From CAZIOH01 sp964540815 (GTDB lineage: Bacteria; Myxococcota_A; Polyangia; Fen-1088): a DNA stretch of 64,000 bases. The notes under the pieces were generated by a model. That model was not told where the DNA came from. It saw nothing but the letters and a program-made list of their open reading frames with translations, and did no database searches. Below, one piece after another: positions 8,733 to 16,986 of the stretch (positions within the stretch are counted from its first letter, which is position 1; each line of letters starts with the position of its first letter). The stretch covers positions 1 to 64,000 of the forward strand of contig CAZIOH010000016.1 of NCBI GenBank assembly GCA_964540815.1. The letters are read 5' to 3'. The position numbers and the translations under genes are program-made.

Positions 8733-9482
8733 TCAGCGCTTGCCCTGGGCGATGAAGACCATGATCAGGCTCCAGGCGGCGAGGGCCAGGGTGAAGAGGA
8801 GGAACTGCAGGGGGCCAGGGAGGGCGTAGATGGCCGAGGTCATCGGCAACCAGAAGGCCCAGTTCGGCAGCAGGAGCGGGACCACCCGCTCCCGGTAGAA
8901 CCGGTCGCGGAGCACCGACAGCGTCGGGGAGAGGCGGAAGCCAGCTCCGCGCCAGACATAGAGAACCACGATGACGGGCAACCAGACCGGCGTGAAGACG
9001 AACTGATCGAAGGCCACCTTGGCCAGGACGACCCCCGACGAGGCCTGACCGCCGAGGAGCCAGGTCAAGAAGCGGTAGAAGCCATCGATGACCACGCCGT
9101 TCAGCGCGAAGAAGGCCAGATTGAAGCCGATCTCGCCGGCTCGGCCCGCCACGCGGTGGCTGCGGGGCCGCGCCACCCACCGCATCAGCTCGGGCAGCAG
9201 ACCACCCGCCGCCGCGCCGGCCAGGGCCGAGAACAGCACCCCTCCGCGGACGCGCACCTCGGCGAGCGTCGCGCAACCTCGGCGCAGCTCCGGGCTGAGG
9301 TGGTAACCAATGACGAGGCCGATGGCCAGCGACTGGATGAGCACGAAAGGGCGGGCGAACTGGCGAATCGCGCTCGCCCCGGCCGCCCAGGGTGACGGAT
9401 GGCGCGTCGCTTTCGCCGTCGCCTTCGCCTCCGGCCCCCGTGGCGCCTCGGGGTCGACGCCCGTCCCCCGCGGAGGTGTCAA
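8733..9482 (-). CDS. Mpv17/PMP22-like integral membrane protein
   Basis: This 249-residue protein has a charged N-terminal tail and about four to five hydrophobic helices. The segments FDQFVFTPVWLPV and LLLPNWAFWLPM, followed by a Trp-containing final helix (AAWSLIMVFIAQ), resemble the Mpv17/PMP22 pattern (DQ-x-hydrophobic-AP; NW-x-WP; closing Trp helix). The family is mostly eukaryotic and its function is debated, with channel-like roles proposed. The TTG start at 9482 overlaps the stop of the upstream kinase as TTGA; there is no ATG near the N-terminus. Family assignment rests on motif likeness by eye and is moderate. Confidence 0.55.
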   Translation of the reverse strand: MTPPRGTGVDPEAPRGPEAKATAKATRHPSPWAAGASAIRQFARPFVLIQSLAIGLVIGYHLSPELRRGCATLAEVRVRGGVLFSALAGAAAGGLLPELMRWVARPRSHRVAGRAGEIGFNLAFFALNGVVIDGFYRFLTWLLGGQASSGVVLAKVAFDQFVFTPVWLPVIVVLYVWRGAGFRLSPTLSVLRDRFYRERVVPLLLPNWAFWLPMTSAIYALPGPLQFLLFTLALAAWSLIMVFIAQGKR

Positions 9483-11398
9483 TCGATGATGGGGGCGCCG
9501 TTGGGATTGAGCACGGGCTGGGCATCATCGCCCCGCAGGGTCGCCCCGCGGGGCCGCGTCCGCCCCGTCCCCCTCGGCGTCCCCGAGCTCCCCGAACTGG
9601 CGCTGGCCCCGCGAGCCGACCTTGATCGCGCCCGTCGCCCGGGGCCGGGCTCGCTCGCGCTCGCCGTCTGAGGCGGCGACGCTGAATCGGTCGGGTCCGC
9701 GACCTCGACCTTGGGCGTCGGCGGTGCCACGGGACGCCGCGCGAGCGTGACCAGGTGGGGAGGCGGAGTGTCGGTGAACTCGATGGTCTTCGGCTCGAAG
9801 CCATCGGCCGAGATACGCAGGGTGTGTGGGGCATGGTCGATGAGCATCTTGCGCTCCACGCTGCCCGAGCCCACCACCGTCCCGTCGAGCTCCACGGTGG
9901 CGTCCTCCGGCACGGTCGCGACCGAGACTCGAAAGCTCTCGAAGGTCGGAGGCCCCTTGCGCTGGGGCGACGAGGAGGGATCGCCAGGGGGAGGGTTGGC
10001 CGGACTGTCCCCGCGCGGGTCGACGATCGGTCCGGTCGGCCCGGTGACCTGGGTCCACACGTAGAACACCGCCGCCACGCCCACGCACCCGAGGAGCCCG
10101 GCCAGCACCCAGAACCGCCCGCTGGTCTTCGGTCCGAGGCGCACCTCGGGGAGGGGCTCCGGCACCTTCTCCTGCCCCGGCGAGGTGACGTTCGGGCGGG
10201 GTGAGCTCGGGGTGTGGGGGAGCATGACCCGGGTTCCCGAGACCGAAGCGGGCGACTTGGGTGCGCTGAACGAGAGCCACTCCGCGGGATCGGGGGGCGG
10301 GAACGTGGCGGGCGGCAAGGGGGTGGTCAAGGCCGGCTTCAGCGCCCTTCCCGACTGGCCGTCGGGAGGGTAGGGAGTGGACGAGCCACCGGGCGGCAGC
10401 GGCGTCCGCGGGATGCCTCCCGGCGTGGGCGTCCCGTCCGCCGTCGCGGAAGGAAGGGGGCGGGTGTCGGGTCGATCGGCGCTGAAGGCCTCCTCCCAGA
10501 GCACCCGGGCCCGATCCGTGGCGAAGGGCAGGAGCGCCCGGCCGAGCGCGTGGCTCGAATCGAATCGGTGCCTCGGACTCACGTGCATGGCCCGCAGCAG
10601 GACTTCCTCCAAGGCGGAAGAGAGCTCGGGGCGGAGATCCCGCGGTCGAATCGGGTTACCCGCCACGATGGCCTGGAAGACCACGAAGAGATTCTCGGCC
10701 TCGTAGGGGCGACGTCCGGTGAGGCACTCGTAGAGGATGACCCCGAGCGAGTACTGATCGCTCGCCGGCCCGGCCGAGCGGTTGTCGAGGATCTGCTCGG
10801 GGGCGAGGTAGAACGGCGTGCCGATCATGGCGCCCGTCCCGGTCAACGTGCCGGCCCCGAGGATGTCGCTGCCCTTCGAGATCCCGAAGTCGAGGACGGT
10901 CGGCTGCACGCCGTTCTGGTGGGTGGCGAGGAAGATGTTCTGCGGCTTGAGATCGCGGTGGGTTATGCCCGCCTGATGCGCGGCCGCCACGGCCGCGCAG
11001 ACGGGCAACATGATGTCGGCGACCTCTCTCTCGGCCATCCGACCCTGGCGTCCGAGCCGGTGGGCCAGATCCTCGCCGGAGAGGAGCTCCATGACGATGT
11101 ACGTCTGGCCGCCCTCGTTGCCCATGTCGGTGACGTCGACGATGTTCGGGTGACGCACCCGCGAGGTGATCTGTGCCTCCCGCAGGAAGCGCGCGCGCGC
11201 CCCGGGGATCGCGGCGACCGCCGGTCCAAGGACCTTGACCGCGACGTGCTTGCCGATCTCGGTGTGGAGGGCCTCGTAGACCGCCCCCATCCCCCCGGCG
11301 CCGAGCAGGCGGACGATGGCATACTTCCCGAGCCGGGTTCCGGGCGCCAGCCTCGGCTCACCTTCCTCCACGATGTCTTCCAGGTCGCCCATGCTCAT
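9479..11398 (-). CDS. Membrane Ser/Thr protein kinase with PEGA domain
   Basis: Counting from the ATG at 11398 the protein has 639 residues. An N-terminal Hanks-type kinase domain (about 25-290) has the Gly-rich loop LGAGGMGAVYE, the AVK lysine (Lys55), HRDLKPQN (Asp149), DFG (170-172) and APEQ. All key catalytic residues are present, so it should be active. A Pro/Ser/Thr-rich linker leads to one transmembrane helix (about 429-448) and an extracytoplasmic PEGA domain (about 488-546), ending in a low-complexity basic tail. Many myxobacterial kinases share this architecture. The gene lies between manA (70 bp upstream) and the Mpv17-like gene (TTGA overlap). ATG at 11392 is an alternative start. 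Confidence 0.9.
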   Translation of the reverse strand: MSMGDLEDIVEEGEPRLAPGTRLGKYAIVRLLGAGGMGAVYEALHTEIGKHVAVKVLGPAVAAIPGARARFLREAQITSRVRHPNIVDVTDMGNEGGQTYIVMELLSGEDLAHRLGRQGRMAEREVADIMLPVCAAVAAAHQAGITHRDLKPQNIFLATHQNGVQPTVLDFGISKGSDILGAGTLTGTGAMIGTPFYLAPEQILDNRSAGPASDQYSLGVILYECLTGRRPYEAENLFVVFQAIVAGNPIRPRDLRPELSSALEEVLLRAMHVSPRHRFDSSHALGRALLPFATDRARVLWEEAFSADRPDTRPLPSATADGTPTPGGIPRTPLPPGGSSTPYPPDGQSGRALKPALTTPLPPATFPPPDPAEWLSFSAPKSPASVSGTRVMLPHTPSSPRPNVTSPGQEKVPEPLPEVRLGPKTSGRFWVLAGLLGCVGVAAVFYVWTQVTGPTGPIVDPRGDSPANPPPGDPSSSPQRKGPPTFESFRVSVATVPEDATVELDGTVVGSGSVERKMLIDHAPHTLRISADGFEPKTIEFTDTPPPHLVTLARRPVAPPTPKVEVADPTDSASPPQTASASEPGPGRRARSRSARGASASSGSSGTPRGTGRTRPRGATLRGDDAQPVLNPNGAPIID

Positions 11399-11468
11399 GA
11401 GCCCCCAACCATAACGTCGTATGGGGAACCACGGCAAGCCGCCGGCTTTTGCTGTTGACCCGCGGTCG

Positions 11469-12725
11469 TCATGGGGTGGCGGGCACCCGCGCGCGGTAGA
11501 CGTTCCCTTTCCCGGAGAGTCGGTAAGGTGGTGAGCTCGACGGAACGAACACCGACCCACCGCGGGCGAGGCGGACGGCATCCGAGCCCCAGCCGAGCTC
11601 GACCTCTCCATCGGTCACGAGCAACACCTCCGGTCCGAGCGGGACCCGTTCGAGCGGCGGGCCGTCCGCCCCGAGCCGCAGCCGGGACAGCTGGAATTCG
11701 TCCGCCGGCGTCTCGAAGACCGCCTCGCCAGCGTCGATGGGCGTCGGGCGCAACGGCTTGGGCCTTGCCTCCTCGAAACGCAGAATTCGCAGCAGCTCGG
11801 CGACATGGATCGGCTTCGGGGTGAGTCCACCGCGCAGGACGTTGTCCGAATTCGCCATGATCTCCACGCCCGCCCCCTCCAGGTAGGCGTGCAGATTGCC
11901 TGCCGGCAGGTAGAGACCCTCGTCCGGTGCCAGGTGGACCAGGTTGAGGAAGAGGGCGCCGACCACCCCCACGTCCCCCGGGTAGAGATCGGCCAGCCGC
12001 TCCGCCCAGGCAAGCTCGGGCGCGTGCTCGGCCGTCGCGGCCACCCCATTTCGCGATACCCGGCGACGGACAGCCTCCGTCAGGTGACGCTGCTCGGTCG
12101 CCGGGAGACCGAGCAGGTACTGAAACACCCCGCGGAGCGCCTCCTCGGGAGGGTCCCGGTCGAGGAGCCGCCGGCAGGGCTCGAGCGCCTCGCCGCCGAG
12201 CTCGGCCAGGAGCCGCCGCGTCTCCACCACCGGACGGAACCCACACAGGGCGACGAACGGCGTGAGCGCCACGATCAGCTCGGGCTTGTGGTGCCGATCC
12301 TTGTATTTGCGCTCCGGCGCGTCGATGGGCACGTGGGCGGCTTCCTCGGCGTCGAAGCCGCGCTCGGCCTCGGCGCGGCTCGGGTGGGCCTGCAGCGACA
12401 GCGGCTGGGCCGCCGCAAGGATCTTCATGAGGAACGGCAGCTCGCCCCCGAACCGCGCCGCCACGTCGGCCCCCAGGGTCTCGGCGCGGTTCTCGGCAAT
12501 CCAGCGATCGAGAGTGAGGGCGAGAGTGGGGGGCGACGCCCGCCGCTCCTCCGCCGTCTCGGCGGGGAGGCTGACGACCACCGACGGGGCGGCTGGGTGC
12601 GCCCCCAGCCACAGCTCGGCCTCGGGGCTGGAGGTCGGTACCGGCCGGTCCTGAAGCGCCGCAATGAAGTGACGCGACCCCCAGGCGTAGGGACGGATGG
12701 GGTTGATCATTCGTTTGGGGTTCAT
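11469..12725 (-). CDS. manA: Mannose-6-phosphate isomerase, class I
   Basis: The 418-residue protein matches type I phosphomannose isomerases: INPIRPYAWGS at the N-terminus, LQAHPS with zinc-ligand Gln and His, a HKPELIVAL segment carrying further metal ligands, and the cupin signature PAGNLHAYLEGAGVEIMANSDNVLRGGLTPK, cited here by its key parts only (LHAYL, MANSDN, RGGLT). It interconverts fructose-6-phosphate and mannose-6-phosphate in the cytoplasm, the entry to GDP-mannose and mannosylated glycans. An in-frame ATG at 12710 (MINPIRP) is a credible alternative start. It diverges from a polyprenyl-phosphate glycosyltransferase gene across 105 bp, consistent with a shared glycan role. Confidence 0.93.
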   Translation of the reverse strand: MNPKRMINPIRPYAWGSRHFIAALQDRPVPTSSPEAELWLGAHPAAPSVVVSLPAETAEERRASPPTLALTLDRWIAENRAETLGADVAARFGGELPFLMKILAAAQPLSLQAHPSRAEAERGFDAEEAAHVPIDAPERKYKDRHHKPELIVALTPFVALCGFRPVVETRRLLAELGGEALEPCRRLLDRDPPEEALRGVFQYLLGLPATEQRHLTEAVRRRVSRNGVAATAEHAPELAWAERLADLYPGDVGVVGALFLNLVHLAPDEGLYLPAGNLHAYLEGAGVEIMANSDNVLRGGLTPKPIHVAELLRILRFEEARPKPLRPTPIDAGEAVFETPADEFQLSRLRLGADGPPLERVPLGPEVLLVTDGEVELGWGSDAVRLARGGSVFVPSSSPPYRLSGKGNVYRARVPATP

Positions 12726-12830
12726 CGGATGGCTTCGATTTTTGTTGCGGACCGCGCCGTCGGCCGCAGCCCGGGGATTCCGGGGGGGCTTTGGGACCGC
12801 CCCCCGGACTGCTAGTGTGCCACCACCTCA

Positions 12831-14063
12831 ATGCCTGGGAGCGAGAGCCCTTTCGATCGCCCGGGTCCCGCCGGTCCTGGTCCCGCGCTGGTGGCGGTCC
12901 CCACCGGGGCCCTGGTGGTGCCCTCCACCGTGCCGGGTGCGGCGTCCACGGTGCGCCTGTCGCTGGTCATCCCGACCTACAACGAGGCTCGGAATGTCGG
13001 CGAGCTGGTGGCGCGGCTCGTCGCGTTGCTCGACCCGGCACTGGCGGGGGCCTACGAGCTGATCCTGGTCGACGACGACAGCCCCGACCGGACCTGGGAG
13101 CTCGGGCTCTCCCTTGGTCGGACCCATCCCCAGCTCCGGGTTCTTCGCCGCACCGCCGAGCGCGGGCTGTCCACCGCGGTTATCCGTGGATGGCAGGTGG
13201 CGCGCGGCGAGGTGCTCGCGGTGATCGACGCCGACCTTCAGCATCCCCCCGAGATCGTCCTTCGACTGTGGGAGGCCCTCCGGGAGGGCAACGATCTCGC
13301 GCTCGCGAGCCGCAACGTCGAGGGCGGAGGCGTCTCGAACTGGAGCCTCCGCCGGCGGCTCCTGTCGCGTGGGGCCCAGGTCATGGGGCTGCTCATCCTG
13401 CCCGGGATCCTCGGGCGGGTCTCGGATCCCATGAGCGGCTATTTCATGCTGCGCCGGGCGGTGATCGCCGACGTTCCGCTCAGCCCGGTCGGGTACAAGA
13501 TCCTCATCGAGGTCATCGGGCGCGGACGGATCGCGCGGCTGGCCGAGGTCGGTTACGTCTTCCGCGAGCGGTCGGAGGGCGAGAGCAAGGTCAGCTGGCG
13601 GATCTATCTCGACTACCTGCGCCACCTCCTGCGCCTGCGCGGCAGCCAGCTGCCGCTCGGCCGACTGCTTCGATTCGCGGTGGTCGGGCTCTCGGGCCTG
13701 GTCGTGGACATGGGCTTGCTCTACCTCCTCAGCGATCCGAGCCGGCTCGGCTGGGGGCTCACGCGGAGCAAGTTGCTCGCGGCCGAGGTCGCGATCGTCA
13801 ACAACTTCGTCTGGAACGATCTGTGGACCTTTCGCGATCTGGCGCGGGCGCAGCCGGGGCTGCGTCAAGCCCTGCGCCGTTTCGCCAAGTTCAACGCGAT
13901 CTGCTCGATGGGCCTCGCGTTCAACGTGCTCCTCCTCAACGCCATGTACAACGGGCTGCACCTCGACCGATACGTGGCCAACGCGGTGGCCGTCGGGGTG
14001 GTCACGCTGTGGAATTTCTGGCTGAACCTCAAGCTGCGCTGGCGCGCCAGCTCACCCTCGTGA
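12831..14063 (+). CDS. Family 2 glycosyltransferase (DPM1-like) fused to GtrA domain
   Basis: The 410-residue product begins with a GT2 domain of the dolichol/polyprenyl-phosphate mannose synthase type. VIPTYNEARN is at the N-terminus, DDDSPD follows, the DAD motif is at residues 133-135 (VIDADLQHPPE), and SGYFMLRR and GYKILIEV mark the acceptor side. From about residue 275 a GtrA-like domain with four transmembrane helices follows (FAVVGLSGLVVDMGLLYLL, NNFVWNDLWTF). In the family such fusions make polyprenyl-phosphate-linked hexoses at the membrane for use by GT-C enzymes, of which one is encoded nearby (6769-8613). The start is ATG; the first 35 residues are Pro/Gly rich. Confidence 0.9.
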   Translation: MPGSESPFDRPGPAGPGPALVAVPTGALVVPSTVPGAASTVRLSLVIPTYNEARNVGELVARLVALLDPALAGAYELILVDDDSPDRTWELGLSLGRTHPQLRVLRRTAERGLSTAVIRGWQVARGEVLAVIDADLQHPPEIVLRLWEALREGNDLALASRNVEGGGVSNWSLRRRLLSRGAQVMGLLILPGILGRVSDPMSGYFMLRRAVIADVPLSPVGYKILIEVIGRGRIARLAEVGYVFRERSEGESKVSWRIYLDYLRHLLRLRGSQLPLGRLLRFAVVGLSGLVVDMGLLYLLSDPSRLGWGLTRSKLLAAEVAIVNNFVWNDLWTFRDLARAQPGLRQALRRFAKFNAICSMGLAFNVLLLNAMYNGLHLDRYVANAVAVGVVTLWNFWLNLKLRWRASSPS

Positions 14064-14083
14064 TGGGCGAGCTCCCATTTCAC

Positions 14084-15088
14084 TTACCATTCTTGGAGCA
14101 TCCGCTCCCACAACGCGCCATCGGACACGTACAGGTGGCCGCTCTGCACGCGCAGGCGGCGATCGGCCCGCGCTTCTCGCAGCAACCGGCCCGGTCCCTT
14201 GCCGTCGGGATCGATCGATCGCACGGCGATCTCCTCGTGGATGAAGACGCCGTCTGGGGCGAAGTCGAGCCGCCCGTTGGCGGTCATGGATCGACGGGTT
14301 CCATCCCTTCCGGTCACGGACTGGGTGTGCTCGGTGGCGAAGAAGGCCGGCTCGAGGCAGCGCCCATCCTCGAGCCGCACGGACTGCGGCTCGAAGCGCG
14401 TGTCGGCCAGCACCATGAGGCGCGTTCCGCGAAAGCAGCGGGTCGCCTCCAGGTTGTCGCAGTGTTCGCCCTCCGCGACCAGCAAGGTGTGACCCTCGAC
14501 CTTGACCAGGCGCAGGTGCGCCCGCTCGGGCAAGGCCCTGAGGGTTCCGATGGCCCGAATCTCGACGCTGTTCGGGCGAAACTCCGCCAGGGCGACGGGG
14601 CCCTCCGCCTCGCCGTCCGCCAGGTGGTCGGTCACGGACCACACGAGCCGCGTGGTCTGGGACGAGCTGGCGATCACCAGATCCTGGGGACCGAGGGTCG
14701 GGGGTGGGGGCAGATAGGCTTGCTCGGCCTCGGTCATCGGACACTCGGAGGCTGGCAAGGCTCCCCAGCGCACAGACTGTCCGGTGCAGTTGATCACCGG
14801 TCGGGCCACCTCACCCGTGGTGGGCTTGAACCCCGGCAGCATGAAGGTGAACCAGGTGATGGCGGGGAGATCACGCATGTCCGCGGTGGCCCACAGCCCG
14901 CGGGCGTTGTAGCTGCACACGATGGGCGGCGGCCGCTCGACCGGGGCCGCGGGAGCCGCCGGTGCCGGCTTGGGCGGCGCGGCGCAGGCCCCGGCGCCGG
15001 CGAGCGCTCCCAGGCAAGCGGCGGCCAGGATGCTGCGAAACCGACAGGTGTCCCACCGAGGGGAAGGGCGATGTCCGAGCGCGTTCAC
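14084..15088 (-). CDS. T6SS-linked lipoprotein of unknown function
   Basis: The GTG at 15088 overlaps the stop of the FHA gene as GTGA, which fixes the start better than the longer open frame. The 334-residue product has a signal peptide with a lipobox (GAGAC, Cys35), then an Ala/Pro-rich linker and a globular domain without motifs I recognise. Conserved-looking features are four or more cysteines (CSYNARG, INCTGQS, ASECP, HCDNLEATRCF) that could form disulfides, and a C-terminal WERMLQEW. Being co-translated with the FHA protein and lying beside tssJ suggests an accessory envelope component of the type VI system. This is inference from position. Confidence 0.72.
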   Translation of the reverse strand: MNALGHRPSPRWDTCRFRSILAAACLGALAGAGACAAPPKPAPAAPAAPVERPPPIVCSYNARGLWATADMRDLPAITWFTFMLPGFKPTTGEVARPVINCTGQSVRWGALPASECPMTEAEQAYLPPPPTLGPQDLVIASSSQTTRLVWSVTDHLADGEAEGPVALAEFRPNSVEIRAIGTLRALPERAHLRLVKVEGHTLLVAEGEHCDNLEATRCFRGTRLMVLADTRFEPQSVRLEDGRCLEPAFFATEHTQSVTGRDGTRRSMTANGRLDFAPDGVFIHEEIAVRSIDPDGKGPGRLLREARADRRLRVQSGHLYVSDGALWERMLQEW

Positions 15089-16194
15089 GGTTTTCCTTTT
15101 TGATGGCCACCGAGCGTCCCGGCGGCGTAGGCCAGCCCGAATTCCTCGCCGAAGATCGCGGCGTGGAGGTGTCGGTCGTCTTCCAGCAGCTCGCGGATGG
15201 TCTCCTCGACCTTTGCTCCGTCGCGGAGGAACCGCCACCGCTTTCCACGACCCGCGCGCTCTCCCTCGGGGTCGCCGCCCGCGATCCGCAACAGGAGGGC
15301 CTTCACGCTCTCGGTGATGCCGTTCAGCAGGGCCACCTGATGCACCCCGAAATCCGCGAAGACCCCCACCAGCTCCTGAGCCGCCTCCTGCGGCTCACGG
15401 GTGGGATCGATGAGGTGGGCGAGGACCTCTTGCGGATCCTTGGCGAGGTAGAGGGGGGAACGGCTGGGGACGCTGCGCACCCCGAGCTCCGCGCCGGTCT
15501 GTTCGACGCCCCGGCGCAGGCCAACGAACGAGTGCGCGAAGGCATCCAGGATCACCGCGATGCCCTCGAGCAGCCGCTGGGCTCCGGCCTCATCGACGGG
15601 CTCGCGGCCGGCCGGGAGCAACCGCTCGGCGAGCTCGCGCGCGACGGGGAGGGTCTCGCGAGAGGAGGGTGAAGGCGGTGGTGAGGGTGGTGCACCGGTT
15701 GCGCCGCCCGAGCGCACCGGCCCGGTGGCGGAGACCGTCACCGAGTCGGCCACCGCGGGCGAGACATGCTCGGTCCCGAGATCGGCATCCCGGTCGGATC
15801 GTCGGGACACTCCGTAGAGCGTTCGAACGTGCTTCGTTCCGGACGCGCTTCCGGGTCGGGCCGGGGTCCGCCGACCGGCGGTCGGGGTGGGACCCCGGCG
15901 TTCCACCTCGAGGCGCAGCGGCCCGATCCGCAGGTCTGACTGTGGGTCGAGGGGCACCTCGACGTTGCGGGCCAGCCGCCGGCCCGCCAGCGTCGACCCG
16001 TTGGTCGAGCCGAGATCCTTGTAGTGGATCCCGTCCTCGGCGAACCGCACCACGCCATGGAATTGCGACACGAAACCCGCCTCCAGCACCAGCTCGTTGA
16101 GCGCGTTGCGGCCGATGCGCACCGGTGACTGGGTGGCTTCGAACCGGGTGCTGGCTCCGGTGTCGAGGTTGCGGATGGTGATGATGATCGGCAT
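15085..16194 (-). CDS. tagH: T6SS-associated FHA domain protein (TagH/Fha type)
   Basis: The 369-residue protein has an N-terminal FHA domain (residues 1-100) with the phosphothreonine-pocket residues in RIGR, SQFHGVVRF and GSTNGS. A linker rich in Thr, Ser and Pro follows, and then a conserved C-terminal region (about 190-365) with FAHSFVGLRRG and EEFGLAYAAG, typical of type VI FHA proteins. In characterised systems Fha proteins read phosphorylation by a kinase to license assembly. No PpkA/PppA pair was seen in the cluster; the PEGA kinase at 9.5-11.4 kb is the nearest kinase. The start is ATG at 16194, divergent from tssJ with 152 bp between. Confidence 0.85.
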   Translation of the reverse strand: MPIIITIRNLDTGASTRFEATQSPVRIGRNALNELVLEAGFVSQFHGVVRFAEDGIHYKDLGSTNGSTLAGRRLARNVEVPLDPQSDLRIGPLRLEVERRGPTPTAGRRTPARPGSASGTKHVRTLYGVSRRSDRDADLGTEHVSPAVADSVTVSATGPVRSGGATGAPPSPPPSPSSRETLPVARELAERLLPAGREPVDEAGAQRLLEGIAVILDAFAHSFVGLRRGVEQTGAELGVRSVPSRSPLYLAKDPQEVLAHLIDPTREPQEAAQELVGVFADFGVHQVALLNGITESVKALLLRIAGGDPEGERAGRGKRWRFLRDGAKVEETIRELLEDDRHLHAAIFGEEFGLAYAAGTLGGHQKGKP

Positions 16195-16346
16195 GAGATC
16201 CGGCGGGCGTGGGACGACGCTCGCCCAGCCAACCACAGGGTCCACCGCGCGCGCGTGGGCCTGAAACCGGTGGATCGTCTCAGATTGAATCGGCGTGTCA
16301 AGCGCGTCGCTTTCCGACGAGAGGTGCGGTACAAAAACACGCAGTT

Positions 16347-16973
16347 ATGTCTTTCGGGACCGGTGGTCAAAGCTGGCGTGAGCTCTCGCGGTCCCTGGGT
16401 CCTTCTCGCGCATGCTCCGCGGTGGGGGGCCTGCTCGCCCTGCTCGTCGCAGTCGGCGTTGGCGTCGGCGTCGGCGTCGGCGTCGGATGTGGCACGCCCA
16501 CCCGGACCGCGCGCGCGCCTGCCCGCACCGCGCAGGCAATCCCCACGGAGCCCTGCAAGGAGCCGGAGCGCAAGGTCGTGCTCCGAGGCTCGGACCGGAT
16601 GAACGTGGATGAATTCGGCCAGTCCCTGGCGGTGGTGGTCCGGGTCTACCAGCTCAGGACCGCAAAAACGCTGGAGGATGCCGAATTCGATCACATCTGG
16701 CAGCACGATCGCGAGAGTCTTGCCGATGACGTGATATCCGCGGACGAGGTGACCCTGGCTCCGACCGAGGTGCGGGTCATTCGCGTCAAGCGCTCGGACG
16801 AGGCGCGGTACGTGGCGGTCATCGGGCTTTTTCGGCGGCCAGACGGGATTGCCTGGCGCGCGATACGATTGATTCCGACGGTTTGCAGAGGCGAGGAGGC
16901 GATGAAGAAAGTTCCCAAGGAGATAGCGCTCGAGTTCCTGGTCGAGGACTATCGGATCGAGGTCCGGTCGTGA
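16347..16973 (+). CDS. tssJ: T6SS outer-membrane lipoprotein TssJ
   Basis: The 208-residue product has a lipoprotein signal peptide whose hydrophobic core ends in alternating Val-Gly and Cys48. The mature domain has the TssJ (VasD/Lip) pattern: LRGSDRMNVDEFGQSLAV, VVRVYQL, DAEF-x-HIW, then an EV-x-VIRV core and a C-terminal LEFLVEDYRIEV strand. TssJ anchors the TssL-TssM membrane complex to the outer membrane. The start MSFGTGG was chosen because it gives a normal signal peptide. The longer open frame would add 46 basic residues. tssL follows after 13 bp. The Val-Gly stretch is encoded by six tandem hexamers. Confidence 0.88.
   Translation: MSFGTGGQSWRELSRSLGPSRACSAVGGLLALLVAVGVGVGVGVGVGCGTPTRTARAPARTAQAIPTEPCKEPERKVVLRGSDRMNVDEFGQSLAVVVRVYQLRTAKTLEDAEFDHIWQHDRESLADDVISADEVTLAPTEVRVIRVKRSDEARYVAVIGLFRRPDGIAWRAIRLIPTVCRGEEAMKKVPKEIALEFLVEDYRIEVRS
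16452..16487 (+). repeat. Hexanucleotide tandem repeat in tssJ signal peptide
   Basis: Six head-to-tail GTCGGC units (one GTTGGC, the last GTCGGA) encode Val-Gly repeats directly before the lipidated Cys48 codon (16488-16490). Slippage in a hexamer repeat would keep frame and change signal-peptide length by two residues per unit. Confidence 0.9.
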
Positions 16974-16986
16974 GCGGGATCTCGAG

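Noticed and set aside
16195..16346. Clear promoter between tagH and tssJ
   Set aside because: TACAAA near 16329 resembles a -10 but no convincing -35 was found, so no promoter was called.
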